Shown: positions 1 through 7,026 of the stretch, piece after piece
Layout of the letters: each line of letters opens with the position of its first letter
How positions within the stretch are numbered: position 1 is the first letter of the stretch
Source of the DNA: Spirochaetia bacterium
GTDB lineage: Bacteria; Spirochaetota; Spirochaetia; Treponematales; Breznakiellaceae
Direction of reading: 5' to 3'
Length of the DNA stretch: 10,326 nt
NCBI GenBank assembly: GCA_025997715.1
Contig: BNUY01000115.1
Coordinates: 1 to 10,326, forward strand
Position numbers and translations under genes: made by a program
The notes under the pieces: generated by a model
The model's database searches: none
The model's input: only the letters and a program-made list of their open reading frames with translations
What the model was told of the DNA's origin: nothing

Positions 1-219
1 TACCGCGCCACCGACACCTCGGGGGAAGCTCAAATCATGGAACGGGGCCAAAGCCCGCGGGTAGTGCAGGGCTTTGTGGAAACCTCCAACGTGGACCCGG
101 TCCTGGAAATGGTCCAGATGATAGAAGTAAACCGCGCTTATGAGGCGAACCAGAAGGTGATACAGAGCGAAGATTCCATGCTCGGCACCTTATTAACACA
201 AACGGCACGATTCGGTTAA
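1..219 (+). CDS. flgF: Flagellar basal-body rod protein FlgF, C-terminal fragment (left copy)
   Basis: The frame is open from base 1 and ends at TAA 217..219, giving 72 residues. The 5' part lies outside the window, so the first internal ATG (37) is not a real start. The fragment ends in the Flg_bbr_C-type helix shared by rod and hook proteins: GFVETSNVDPVLEMVQMIEV, then NRAYEANQKVIQ and a final SEDSMLGTL. FlgF is a proximal rod subunit of the flagellar basal body. In spirochaetes this gene (often called flhO or a second flgG) sits directly before flgG, as here, with a 32-bp gap. The family is clear. FlgF rather than another FlgG paralogue is inferred mainly from position. Confidence 0.85.
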   Translation, partial: YRATDTSGEAQIMERGQSPRVVQGFVETSNVDPVLEMVQMIEVNRAYEANQKVIQSEDSMLGTLLTQTARFG

Positions 220-251
220 AAAGCGGACATAGGTCCAAAGGTAGGTAACAG

Positions 252-1049
252 ATGGTACGGAGTTTATGGACCGGCGCGGCCGGCATGATAGGCCAGCAGG
301 CCAATATTGATACGATTTCTAACAACTTGGCAAACGTAAACACCTCGGGCTTCAAGAAGGTGCGCTCTGATTTTGAGGACCTCCTCTACCAGACCACCCG
401 GGTTGCGGGCACCCCCGCCACGGAGGACACGGTGGTGCCGGTCGGCGTCCAGATGGGCCACGGGGTCAAGCTCGCCGCCACCCAACGGATGTTCAGCCAG
501 GGTTCCCTCCAAAACACGGAGAATGTCTACGATATCGCCATCAACGGCGAAGGTTTCTTCCGCATCCAGATGTACGACGGCACCTACGGCTACACCCGTG
601 ACGGCGCTTTCAAGGTGGACGAGAACGGCCGGCTGGTTACCTCCAACGGCTACTGGGTCCTCCCGGACATCGTGATGCCCGAGGGCTTCCTCCCCCAGAC
701 CATCACGGTCTCCCAGGACGGCCGGGTGGAAGTTAAGACCCCCGAATCCGGCGACGATACGGTTCAGGTGGGGCAACTGGAACTCTACCGTTTCCCCAAC
801 CCCGTGGGCCTCACCTCGGTGGGTGAAAACCTTTTCAAGATAACCCAGGCCTCGGGGGAACCCATCCCCGGCCAGCCCGGCTATGAGGGCATGGGCAAAC
901 TGGTCCACAAGTTCCTGGAAATGTCCAACGTATCGGTGGTAAAGGAAATGGTTGACCTCATCGTGGCCCAACGCGCCTACGAGTTCAACTCCAAGACCAT
1001 CCAGACCAGCGACAACATGCTTGGCACCGCCACGAGTCTGAAACGGTAA
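252..1049 (+). CDS. flgG: Flagellar distal rod protein FlgG (left copy)
   Basis: 265 residues, the normal FlgG length. FlgG polymerises into the distal rod that passes torque from the motor to the hook; in spirochaetes this is within the periplasmic flagellum. The N-terminal rod signature is visible (MVRSLWTGAAGMIGQQ, then SNNLANVNTSGF at 23-34). The FlgE/F/G-like core carries YDIAINGEGFFRI (93-105) and YTRDGAF (114-120). The C-terminal helix has NVSVVKEMVDLIVAQRAY (226-243) and ends near SDNMLGTATSLKR. The start is ATG 252, matching the conserved N-terminus, with a weak AAAGG-type ribosome site around 236-240. It is co-directional with flgF' and flgJ. Codon third positions are strongly G/C. 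There is no N-terminal signal peptide, as expected for a substrate of the flagellar export apparatus. Confidence 0.97.
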   Translation: MVRSLWTGAAGMIGQQANIDTISNNLANVNTSGFKKVRSDFEDLLYQTTRVAGTPATEDTVVPVGVQMGHGVKLAATQRMFSQGSLQNTENVYDIAINGEGFFRIQMYDGTYGYTRDGAFKVDENGRLVTSNGYWVLPDIVMPEGFLPQTITVSQDGRVEVKTPESGDDTVQVGQLELYRFPNPVGLTSVGENLFKITQASGEPIPGQPGYEGMGKLVHKFLEMSNVSVVKEMVDLIVAQRAYEFNSKTIQTSDNMLGTATSLKR

Positions 1050-1162
1050 GGAATGAGAAAAAGATACCTGCCACGAACCACACGAACAGTACGAACTTTC
1101 TATTACTATTTTTGTGCTTTTCGTGTCTTTCGTGGTTAAAATTTCTTATATGGAGGCTATAG
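1050..1162. other. flgG-flgJ intergenic gap (left copy)
   Basis: 113 bp, clearly more AT-rich than its flagellar neighbours. It holds a REP-like imperfect inverted repeat (1071..1135) and the flgJ ribosome site GGAGG at 1152..1156. I see no convincing promoter. The gap is longer than usual inside a flagellar operon, which fits insertion of a repeat element between two co-transcribed genes. Confidence 0.75.
1071..1135. repeat. REP-like imperfect inverted repeat (CCACGAAC...TTCGTGG), left copy
   Basis: 1071..1087 (ccacgaaccacacgaac) matches the reverse complement of 1119..1135 (tttcgtgtctttcgtgg) at 14 of 17 positions, with a 31-base loop. Further CGAAC/TTCGTG-like words lie in and around it. 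Read on the other strand, the region spells N-H-E-R-H-E-K-H-K-N, a low-complexity pseudo-peptide I recall from dispersed intergenic repeats in many environmental genomes. That recollection is not tested here. It could act as an mRNA hairpin between flgG and flgJ. Confidence 0.65.
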
Positions 1163-1750
1163 ATGGACATAAGCGCCCTTGGAACACAGTACCTGAATGA
1201 CGCCCGGTTCGCTTCGCCCTTCGCGGGGTTGGCTGGACGGACGCAGTCCGCAGGATCCCTGTCGGCATTTGCCGCTAAATCTCCGGCAGGGGCAGGGCTT
1301 GGGGGAAACACCGGCTTTGCGGACATGTTGGAAAAAGCCAAGATGGACAAGATTTTGAACGCTATCCCCGACCTGCCCGTCGATACAGACGGGGACGGAG
1401 TTGAAACCGCAGAACCCGCAAAAAACCGCACCGACAGCAAAACTGAAATAATCCCCGCCACAAACCGCAAGTCAAGGGACAATGTCCCCGTCATCGACAA
1501 AACCGATAAACTCTACGAACAGTGCCTGGCACTGGAAACCTTCCTGACCAAGACCCTCATCTCCGGCATGCGGGGCACGGTCCAGAAAACCGGCCTGATT
1601 GACGACAGCTTTGCGGGGAAGATGTACGAGGATATGCTCTACGACGAATACGCCAAGACCTATACGGAGAACGCAAACTTCGGCCTGGCGGATTTGGCCT
1701 ACCTGGAGCTTACGGGACAGCGGGGAAAGGTTATTGCGCGGGATTATTGA
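1163..1750 (+). CDS. flgJ: FlgJ-like rod-binding protein, single domain (left copy)
   Basis: 195 residues. The N-terminal 115 residues are low-complexity linker, with a D-T-D-G-D-G-V stretch at 74-80. Residues ~116-185 match the rod-binding domain that forms the N-terminal half of enterobacterial FlgJ: LYEQCLALETFLTKTLISGM, then GLIDDSFAGKMYEDMLYDEY and NFGLADLAYLEL. The C-terminal peptidoglycan-hydrolase domain of gamma-proteobacterial FlgJ is absent, as is usual in spirochaetes. The role is rod assembly/capping in the periplasm. The start is ATG 1163, with GGAGG at 1152..1156. It follows flgG by 113 bp, and its last 7 bases overlap the convergent ATPase gene. Confidence 0.88.
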   Translation: MDISALGTQYLNDARFASPFAGLAGRTQSAGSLSAFAAKSPAGAGLGGNTGFADMLEKAKMDKILNAIPDLPVDTDGDGVETAEPAKNRTDSKTEIIPATNRKSRDNVPVIDKTDKLYEQCLALETFLTKTLISGMRGTVQKTGLIDDSFAGKMYEDMLYDEYAKTYTENANFGLADLAYLELTGQRGKVIARDY

Positions 1751-3249
1751 TTCGAAGCCAGGGTCATTATCTTATCCTGAGTCGCTTCGCCGTGCAGCAG
1801 TTCGCCGGTGATTTCACCTTCGTACATAACGATGATGCGGTCGCAGAGGCTCAGTATTTCCTGCATATCGCTTGACACGAACAGTATGCTGACACCCTGG
1901 GAAACAAGCGTATCTATAATATCATAAATATCTTTTTTAACGCCCACGTCAATTCCCTGGGTGGGCTCATCAAGGAAAAGGATCTCCGGGTTATTCATAA
2001 GCCAGCGCGCGATAATGGCCTTTTGCTGATTTCCGCCGGAAAGGTTTGAGATAATTTGATCGGCGCCGGGTGTTTTAACCTGTAATTTGTTTATGTATTC
2101 CCCAACGATCCGGTTTTCCCTGGCCGGGCTGATAAGGCGCAGCCAATTTTTCATGTTCCACAGGTTTACTAAGGACATATTCTCGGCCACCGATTGTTTA
2201 AGAAAGAGTCCCTGCTGCTTGCGCCCTTCCGCCACAAGCCCGATGCCCTGCCTTATAGCGCCGGTACAATTTTTGACCATACATTTTTTGCCGTTGACCT
2301 TTATTTCAAGGCTGTCATGCCGGTCGGCGCCGAACACGGCCTGCAAAACTTCACTTCTTCCCGCCCCGACAAGCCCGGTAAGGCCGAGTACCTCACCCCG
2401 GTACAGTTTAAAATTGACATTTTTTATTTTCCTGTTGACGGTAAGATTGGCAACTTCAAGTACCGGCTCGGCGTTAGTATAATCGGTTTTAAACCTGGAA
2501 CGCATATCGGCTTTATTGTAGTCCCGTCCTACCATCAGGGATATAAGCTGGGTGACGTTGGTTTCTTTTGTGTTGAGCGTTTGTATAAAGCAGCCGTCCC
2601 GCAGCACCGTTACCCGGTCGCTTATTTCCATTATTTCGCCCAGTTTATGGGATATGTACAGCATGGTTATTCCCCTGCTTTTTAAATCCCTCATTATTCC
2701 CATTAATTTTTCCGCTTCAGTGGTGGTTAATGCGGATGTTGGTTCGTCCAGAATCAACAGCTTTGCGTTGCGGACAAGCGCCTTTGCTATTTCGACCTGC
2801 TGCTGCTGCGAAACATTAATATTCCGTATCAGGGTTTCTTCGTTAAGAGCATGCAGGCCCACTTCTTCCATATACCTTCTGGCATCTTTAAACATTTTTT
2901 TGTAATCCACAAAACCCAGAGAATTTTTTGGCAGTTGCCCCTGAAATATATTTTCAGCAATAGAAAGAGCCGGGGACAATGAAAGTTCCTGGTGGATCAT
3001 GGCAATCCCCGCATGTTGGGCCTGCCGGGGGATGGTAAAATGCACCTTCGCCCCGCAGAACACGATGGTTCCGGAACTTGCCGGGAATTCGCCGCTTAAA
3101 ATGTTCATCAGGGTTGATTTACCGGCCCCGTTTTCGCCTACAAGGGCGTGTATTTCTCCCTGAAGGACATCAAAGCTCACCTCGTTAAGGGCCTTCACGC
3201 CGGGGAAAATCTTGGATACTTTATCAATGCTACAAATTATGTCGGCCAT
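1744..3249 (-). CDS. Sugar ABC transporter ATP-binding protein, RbsA/MglA type (left copy)
   Basis: Mirror copy of 7078..8583, identical 501 residues; domains and motifs are given there. The start is ATG at 3249..3247. Its 3' end overlaps the flgJ 3' end by 7 bp (convergent). It lies downstream of the binding-protein gene on the same strand. Confidence 0.95.
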   Translation of the reverse strand: MADIICSIDKVSKIFPGVKALNEVSFDVLQGEIHALVGENGAGKSTLMNILSGEFPASSGTIVFCGAKVHFTIPRQAQHAGIAMIHQELSLSPALSIAENIFQGQLPKNSLGFVDYKKMFKDARRYMEEVGLHALNEETLIRNINVSQQQQVEIAKALVRNAKLLILDEPTSALTTTEAEKLMGIMRDLKSRGITMLYISHKLGEIMEISDRVTVLRDGCFIQTLNTKETNVTQLISLMVGRDYNKADMRSRFKTDYTNAEPVLEVANLTVNRKIKNVNFKLYRGEVLGLTGLVGAGRSEVLQAVFGADRHDSLEIKVNGKKCMVKNCTGAIRQGIGLVAEGRKQQGLFLKQSVAENMSLVNLWNMKNWLRLISPARENRIVGEYINKLQVKTPGADQIISNLSGGNQQKAIIARWLMNNPEILFLDEPTQGIDVGVKKDIYDIIDTLVSQGVSILFVSSDMQEILSLCDRIIVMYEGEITGELLHGEATQDKIMTLASNQ

Positions 3250-3263
3250 TTTTTCCTGATTAA

Positions 3264-3300
3264 TTAACCGTGAACCTCTGTCTGCGGGGTTCACGGTTAA
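3264..3300 (-). promoter_or_regulatory. 13-bp perfect intergenic hairpin (left copy)
   Basis: Mirror of 7027..7063: TTAACCGTGAACC, an 11-base loop, and its exact complement, lying between the binding-protein stop and the ATPase start. Confidence 0.8.
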
Positions 3301-3315
3301 ACTTTTAATCGTACC

Positions 3316-4362
3316 TTAGTCCGGGAAATACTGATTCACGTTGGATGGGTCTACTTCGTCCATTTTGGTGAAGGCGTTTCCTGTTTTCTCAGGCTTGCCG
3401 GTTACCAGTTGGTTATAGGCAAGGATCACCGGGTCAGACCCTTGGCCAAAGGGGTCCTGGGTCAGCGTAGAATCGATGGCGCCGCTTTTGATATACGGGA
3501 TCAGTTCGGCGTAGGTGTCGAAACAAACCATGGTGATGTCCCTGGTCTTGGCTAATTCGGTGATAGCCTGGGCTGCGCCATGGCTGCCCCCTGCGCAAAG
3601 ATAGAGACCTTTCAGATCCGGGTTGGAGGTGATAAAGTCCTTCGCCTGGGTATACGCCTCGTCCGCGCTGTCGTGGTCCTCAACAGCCGGAAGAACGGTG
3701 ATGCCGGGAACCGCGTCAAAGGCTTTCATGGCGCCCTGGCGGCGGAGTTCGTGGGCGTTCACGCTGAAGAGGCCGGTAATCATTGCCACTTTGCCCTGAC
3801 CGCCCATCTTCTTGATGAGGGATTCCGCAAGTTTCGTGCCTGCGCCGTAGAGGTCCTGCCCGACAAAGGCTACTTTCTTGCTGGGTATGCCCGTATCGCT
3901 GTTGAATGTATAGACGGGGATGCCCGCGGCGGCGGCCCGGTCAATTGCCGGCACGATGGAATCCGCCACCCCTACCGTGGTGATTGCGTCATAGTCCATT
4001 GCGATACAGGTGTCAATCATGTCCGAAAAGGTTTGACCGTCAAACTGCGGCGCAAATTTGTAATCAACTTCACACTTATACGTGTCCAGCCCCAAAACGG
4101 CTTTGGCGGCATACGCACCGGAAGTTACGTCGTTCCAGAAGGGATTATTCTGGATACAGAGAACCGCGATACGGAAGGTCTTGCCGGTGGTGTTAGAAAC
4201 CGGTTTGTAACCAAAACTGTCCGCCGTGTAGGTCTTGCCGTCACGTTCCGAAACAGCCGATGTACCGGCAGGCCAAATTTTCCCTCCCGCTTGCGATCCC
4301 CCCGCAAAGACCATGCCGCTGCAAAGCGCAAACAACACCACCACACCAAAAATCTTTTTCAT
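3316..4362 (-). CDS. Periplasmic sugar-binding protein of CUT2 ABC transporter (left copy)
   Basis: Mirror copy of 5965..7011, identical 348 residues; see that entry for the annotation. The ribosome site TAGGAGGA lies at 4367..4374 on the minus strand. Confidence 0.94.
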   Translation of the reverse strand: MKKIFGVVVLFALCSGMVFAGGSQAGGKIWPAGTSAVSERDGKTYTADSFGYKPVSNTTGKTFRIAVLCIQNNPFWNDVTSGAYAAKAVLGLDTYKCEVDYKFAPQFDGQTFSDMIDTCIAMDYDAITTVGVADSIVPAIDRAAAAGIPVYTFNSDTGIPSKKVAFVGQDLYGAGTKLAESLIKKMGGQGKVAMITGLFSVNAHELRRQGAMKAFDAVPGITVLPAVEDHDSADEAYTQAKDFITSNPDLKGLYLCAGGSHGAAQAITELAKTRDITMVCFDTYAELIPYIKSGAIDSTLTQDPFGQGSDPVILAYNQLVTGKPEKTGNAFTKMDEVDPSNVNQYFPD

Positions 4363-4390
4363 AAACTCCTCCTAATAAAATATATTACAC

Positions 4391-4405
4391 AGCGTCGACG
4401 ACGCT
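4391..4405. repeat. Short hairpin AGCGTC-GTC-GACGCT (left copy)
   Basis: Mirror of 5922..5936, in the gap between the permease and binding-protein genes. Confidence 0.55.
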
Positions 4406-4416
4406 TGATGCCCTAT

Positions 4417-5055
4417 TTATTCCCGCTTCTTTCCCCGTATTATATCTACGGTCATGGCGGCAAGAATGACCGCGCCGATGACTATCGACTGCCAGTAACT
4501 CGAAATGCCCAGCAAAATAAACGCGTTACGCAGGATGCCCATAATAGAAGCGCCGATTAAGGCGCCCCACACATGACCTTCGCCGCCCGACATCGCCACG
4601 CCGCCGATAACCACCGCCGCAATCACATCCATCTCGTAGCCTATGCCCATTGACTGATCCGCAGTACCAAGGTTACCGGCCACGATGATGCCCACAATTG
4701 CGCACAGGGTACTGGTGATCACATATGACAGACACTTGAGATTTTTCGAGTTGACGCCGGACAGGATTGCCGCCCGTTCGTTGTTACCGACGGCGTAAAG
4801 CCCCCGCCCCGCCTCGGTATATTTGGCAAATATGCTGAACAGGAAAATCACCAGAAACATAATGATGACCGGGATAGGCACCGGCCCTGCGCGCCCATAA
4901 CCCAGCCAGGACAGTTCCGACTTGAAGGTGATCGGCATTCCGCCGGTGATGAGCAACATTCCCCCACCCAGTATCTTCATCGCCGCAAGGGTTACGATAA
5001 ACGGTACAAGCCCCACCCTCGTTACCAGCAATCCGTTAAAAAAACCAATGCCCGC
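4417..5055 (-). pseudogene. Permease gene fragment cut by the inversion junction (left copy)
   Basis: This is the C-terminal 212 residues of the permease at 5056..5910, from A-G-I-G-F-F-N-G onward, ending at TAA 4419..4417. Upstream of 5055 the minus-strand frame runs into the antisense of the permease's own 5' part, so the longer open frame that begins at 5223 (M-Q-A-E-P-R-K...) is a chimera with no biological N-terminus. The fragment lacks the SGGIDLSVG motif and at least the first two or three membrane helices, so it would not be functional. If the inversion is an assembly artefact, this fragment does not exist in the cell. Confidence 0.9.
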
Positions 5056-5071
5056 CCCTACTTCCTGCGTA
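5056..5071. repeat. Imperfect inverted repeat at the junction, left half
   Basis: The sequence ccctacttcctgcgta matches the reverse complement of 5256..5271 at 12 of 16 positions. It encodes P-Y-F-L-R of the permease, so it is native sequence and not something added by the rearrangement. Its position exactly beside the breakpoint makes it the likely annealing site for a fold-back template switch. Confidence 0.85.
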
Positions 5072-5910
5072 TGAACAACATAATGAACGTGCTGATCCAG
5101 ATTTCGCGCTATGGCATCATCACGGCGGGCATGGCGCTCATCATGATTTCCGGCGGTATTGATTTGTCGGTTGGCTATGCGGTGGGCTTTTGCGCCTGTG
5201 TGTTTGCGTGGTTCAGCCTGCATACCGCATTGCCCTGGTTTGTGGTCGGTTTTATTACGCTGGGAGTCGGCGCGGGCATTGGTTTTTTTAACGGATTGCT
5301 GGTAACGAGGGTGGGGCTTGTACCGTTTATCGTAACCCTTGCGGCGATGAAGATACTGGGTGGGGGAATGTTGCTCATCACCGGCGGAATGCCGATCACC
5401 TTCAAGTCGGAACTGTCCTGGCTGGGTTATGGGCGCGCAGGGCCGGTGCCTATCCCGGTCATCATTATGTTTCTGGTGATTTTCCTGTTCAGCATATTTG
5501 CCAAATATACCGAGGCGGGGCGGGGGCTTTACGCCGTCGGTAACAACGAACGGGCGGCAATCCTGTCCGGCGTCAACTCGAAAAATCTCAAGTGTCTGTC
5601 ATATGTGATCACCAGTACCCTGTGCGCAATTGTGGGCATCATCGTGGCCGGTAACCTTGGTACTGCGGATCAGTCAATGGGCATAGGCTACGAGATGGAT
5701 GTGATTGCGGCGGTGGTTATCGGCGGCGTGGCGATGTCGGGCGGCGAAGGTCATGTGTGGGGCGCCTTAATCGGCGCTTCTATTATGGGCATCCTGCGTA
5801 ACGCGTTTATTTTGCTGGGCATTTCGAGTTACTGGCAGTCGATAGTCATCGGCGCGGTCATTCTTGCCGCCATGACCGTAGATATAATACGGGGAAAGAA
5901 GCGGGAATAA
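5056..5910 (+). CDS. Sugar ABC transporter permease, RbsC family, 5'-truncated
   Basis: Inner-membrane channel subunit of a CUT2 importer (BPD_transp_2 family). The frame is native from codon CCC 5056 (P-Y-F-L-R-M-N-N-I-M-N-V-L), which resembles the N-x-x-N-I-L segment after the first helix of RbsC. The ATG at 5071 is therefore internal and the first roughly 35-45 residues are missing, lost at the junction. From that ATG, the motifs are SGGIDLSVG (27-35), the cytoplasmic coupling loop GNNERAAILSGV (157-168) and AAVVIGGVAMSGGEG (213-227). Many hydrophobic segments are visible, and the protein ends in basic RGKKRE. A 54-bp gap precedes the binding-protein gene on the same strand. The substrate cannot be read from sequence. 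Confidence 0.93.
   Translation, partial: PYFLRMNNIMNVLIQISRYGIITAGMALIMISGGIDLSVGYAVGFCACVFAWFSLHTALPWFVVGFITLGVGAGIGFFNGLLVTRVGLVPFIVTLAAMKILGGGMLLITGGMPITFKSELSWLGYGRAGPVPIPVIIMFLVIFLFSIFAKYTEAGRGLYAVGNNERAAILSGVNSKNLKCLSYVITSTLCAIVGIIVAGNLGTADQSMGIGYEMDVIAAVVIGGVAMSGGEGHVWGALIGASIMGILRNAFILLGISSYWQSIVIGAVILAAMTVDIIRGKKRE
5256..5271. repeat. Imperfect inverted repeat at the junction, right half
   Basis: The sequence tacgctgggagtcggc pairs with 5056..5071 through four mismatches. It codes for permease residues around L-G-V-G. A strand folding back here would pair GCGTA with TACGC and continue copying the opposite strand, giving the perfect arms seen beyond 5055/5272. Confidence 0.85.
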
Positions 5911-5921
5911 ATAGGGCATCA

Positions 5922-5936
5922 AGCGTCGTCGACGCT
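5922..5936. repeat. Short hairpin AGCGTC-GTC-GACGCT in the permease/binding-protein gap
   Basis: A 6-bp GC-rich stem with a 3-base loop, 11 bases after the permease stop and ahead of the binding-protein ribosome site. AT-rich sequence (taatatatttta) follows, but there is no uninterrupted T-run, so it is not a clear terminator. It could be an RNA-processing or stability element; the evidence is only the symmetry. Confidence 0.55.
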
Positions 5937-5952
5937 GTGTAATATATTTTAT

Positions 5953-5960
5953 TAGGAGGA
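5953..5960 (+). promoter_or_regulatory. Strong ribosome-binding site of the binding-protein gene
   Basis: TAGGAGGA lies four bases ahead of ATG 5965 and contains the full AGGAGG core. It is stronger than the sites of its neighbours (AGGA for the ATPase gene), which fits the need for excess binding protein over membrane components. Confidence 0.85.
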
Positions 5961-5964
5961 GTTT

Positions 5965-7011
5965 ATGAAAAAGATTTTTGGTGTGGTGGTGTTGTTTGCG
6001 CTTTGCAGCGGCATGGTCTTTGCGGGGGGATCGCAAGCGGGAGGGAAAATTTGGCCTGCCGGTACATCGGCTGTTTCGGAACGTGACGGCAAGACCTACA
6101 CGGCGGACAGTTTTGGTTACAAACCGGTTTCTAACACCACCGGCAAGACCTTCCGTATCGCGGTTCTCTGTATCCAGAATAATCCCTTCTGGAACGACGT
6201 AACTTCCGGTGCGTATGCCGCCAAAGCCGTTTTGGGGCTGGACACGTATAAGTGTGAAGTTGATTACAAATTTGCGCCGCAGTTTGACGGTCAAACCTTT
6301 TCGGACATGATTGACACCTGTATCGCAATGGACTATGACGCAATCACCACGGTAGGGGTGGCGGATTCCATCGTGCCGGCAATTGACCGGGCCGCCGCCG
6401 CGGGCATCCCCGTCTATACATTCAACAGCGATACGGGCATACCCAGCAAGAAAGTAGCCTTTGTCGGGCAGGACCTCTACGGCGCAGGCACGAAACTTGC
6501 GGAATCCCTCATCAAGAAGATGGGCGGTCAGGGCAAAGTGGCAATGATTACCGGCCTCTTCAGCGTGAACGCCCACGAACTCCGCCGCCAGGGCGCCATG
6601 AAAGCCTTTGACGCGGTTCCCGGCATCACCGTTCTTCCGGCTGTTGAGGACCACGACAGCGCGGACGAGGCGTATACCCAGGCGAAGGACTTTATCACCT
6701 CCAACCCGGATCTGAAAGGTCTCTATCTTTGCGCAGGGGGCAGCCATGGCGCAGCCCAGGCTATCACCGAATTAGCCAAGACCAGGGACATCACCATGGT
6801 TTGTTTCGACACCTACGCCGAACTGATCCCGTATATCAAAAGCGGCGCCATCGATTCTACGCTGACCCAGGACCCCTTTGGCCAAGGGTCTGACCCGGTG
6901 ATCCTTGCCTATAACCAACTGGTAACCGGCAAGCCTGAGAAAACAGGAAACGCCTTCACCAAAATGGACGAAGTAGACCCATCCAACGTGAATCAGTATT
7001 TCCCGGACTAA
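5965..7011 (+). CDS. Periplasmic sugar-binding protein of CUT2 ABC transporter
   Basis: 348 residues, Peripla_BP_4/RbsB-like fold. It captures a sugar or related solute in the periplasm and hands it to the permease. Residues 1-20 (MKKIFGVVVLFALCSGMVFA) form a signal peptide with likely type I cleavage after V-F-A. The Cys at 14 is within the hydrophobic core and lacks a standard lipobox, so a lipoprotein is less likely. A ~40-residue linker follows, then the first lobe begins at FRIAVLCIQNNPFWNDV (63-79). TFNSDTG (152-158), RRQG (207-210), FDTYAE (281-286) and TQDPFGQG (301-308) fall where ligand-contact and hinge residues lie in this family. The start ATG 5965 has a strong ribosome site. A stable hairpin separates it from the ATPase gene. 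The ligand is unknown: ribose, xylose, galactose and inositol-type binders share these features. Confidence 0.94.
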   Translation: MKKIFGVVVLFALCSGMVFAGGSQAGGKIWPAGTSAVSERDGKTYTADSFGYKPVSNTTGKTFRIAVLCIQNNPFWNDVTSGAYAAKAVLGLDTYKCEVDYKFAPQFDGQTFSDMIDTCIAMDYDAITTVGVADSIVPAIDRAAAAGIPVYTFNSDTGIPSKKVAFVGQDLYGAGTKLAESLIKKMGGQGKVAMITGLFSVNAHELRRQGAMKAFDAVPGITVLPAVEDHDSADEAYTQAKDFITSNPDLKGLYLCAGGSHGAAQAITELAKTRDITMVCFDTYAELIPYIKSGAIDSTLTQDPFGQGSDPVILAYNQLVTGKPEKTGNAFTKMDEVDPSNVNQYFPD

Positions 7012-7026
7012 GGTACGATTAAAAGT

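Larger units (their letters stand above)
1..5055. repeat. Left arm of a ~5-kb inverted duplication
   Basis: This arm is the reverse complement of 5272..10326. I compared both window ends, the flgG-flgJ gap, the gene boundaries and the junction by eye and found no mismatch, and all encoded proteins in the two arms are identical. Identity stops at 5055: base 5056 is C here, whereas the mirrored right-arm base would give G. The arm carries flgF', flgG, flgJ-like, and the ATPase, binding-protein and truncated permease genes. It is inferred to be the copied (fold-back) arm, because the permease frame is continuous across the centre only into the other arm. Confidence 0.97.
5056..5271. other. Unique 216-bp centre (spacer) of the inverted duplication
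   Basis: This is the only sequence present once. On the + strand it encodes permease residues from P-Y-F-L-R-M-N-N to about L-G-V-G, including the family motif SGGIDLSVG, so it is coding DNA and not a dedicated regulatory or replication element. Its two edges, 5056..5071 and 5256..5271, are an imperfect inverted repeat (12 of 16 positions match, with perfect GCGTA/TACGC at the inner side). The outer edges continue straight into the perfect arms. Confidence 0.93.

Noticed and set aside
264..971. 235-codon open frame antisense to flgG (and its mirror at 9356..10063)
   Set aside because: It is a His/Gly/Val-rich antisense shadow produced by G/C-ending codons of flgG, with no ribosome site or recognisable domain.
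985..1500. 171-codon minus-strand open frame containing N-H-E-R-H-E-K-H-K-N (and its mirror at 8827..9342)
   Set aside because: It spans a repeat and the antisense of flgJ. The peptide is a by-product of the CACGAA-type repeat, with no domain or start signal.
3580..4560. 326-codon open frame antisense to the binding-protein gene (and its mirror at 5767..6747)
   Set aside because: It spans the binding-protein gene, the intergenic gap and the permease 3' end in antisense. The composition is not protein-like, while the opposite strand carries clear family motifs.
5056..5271. Bidirectional promoter region between two divergent, duplicated transporter operons
   Set aside because: The centre is coding: the permease frame with its SGGIDLSVG motif runs right through it. 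The two arms are exact mirror copies, not diverged paralogues.
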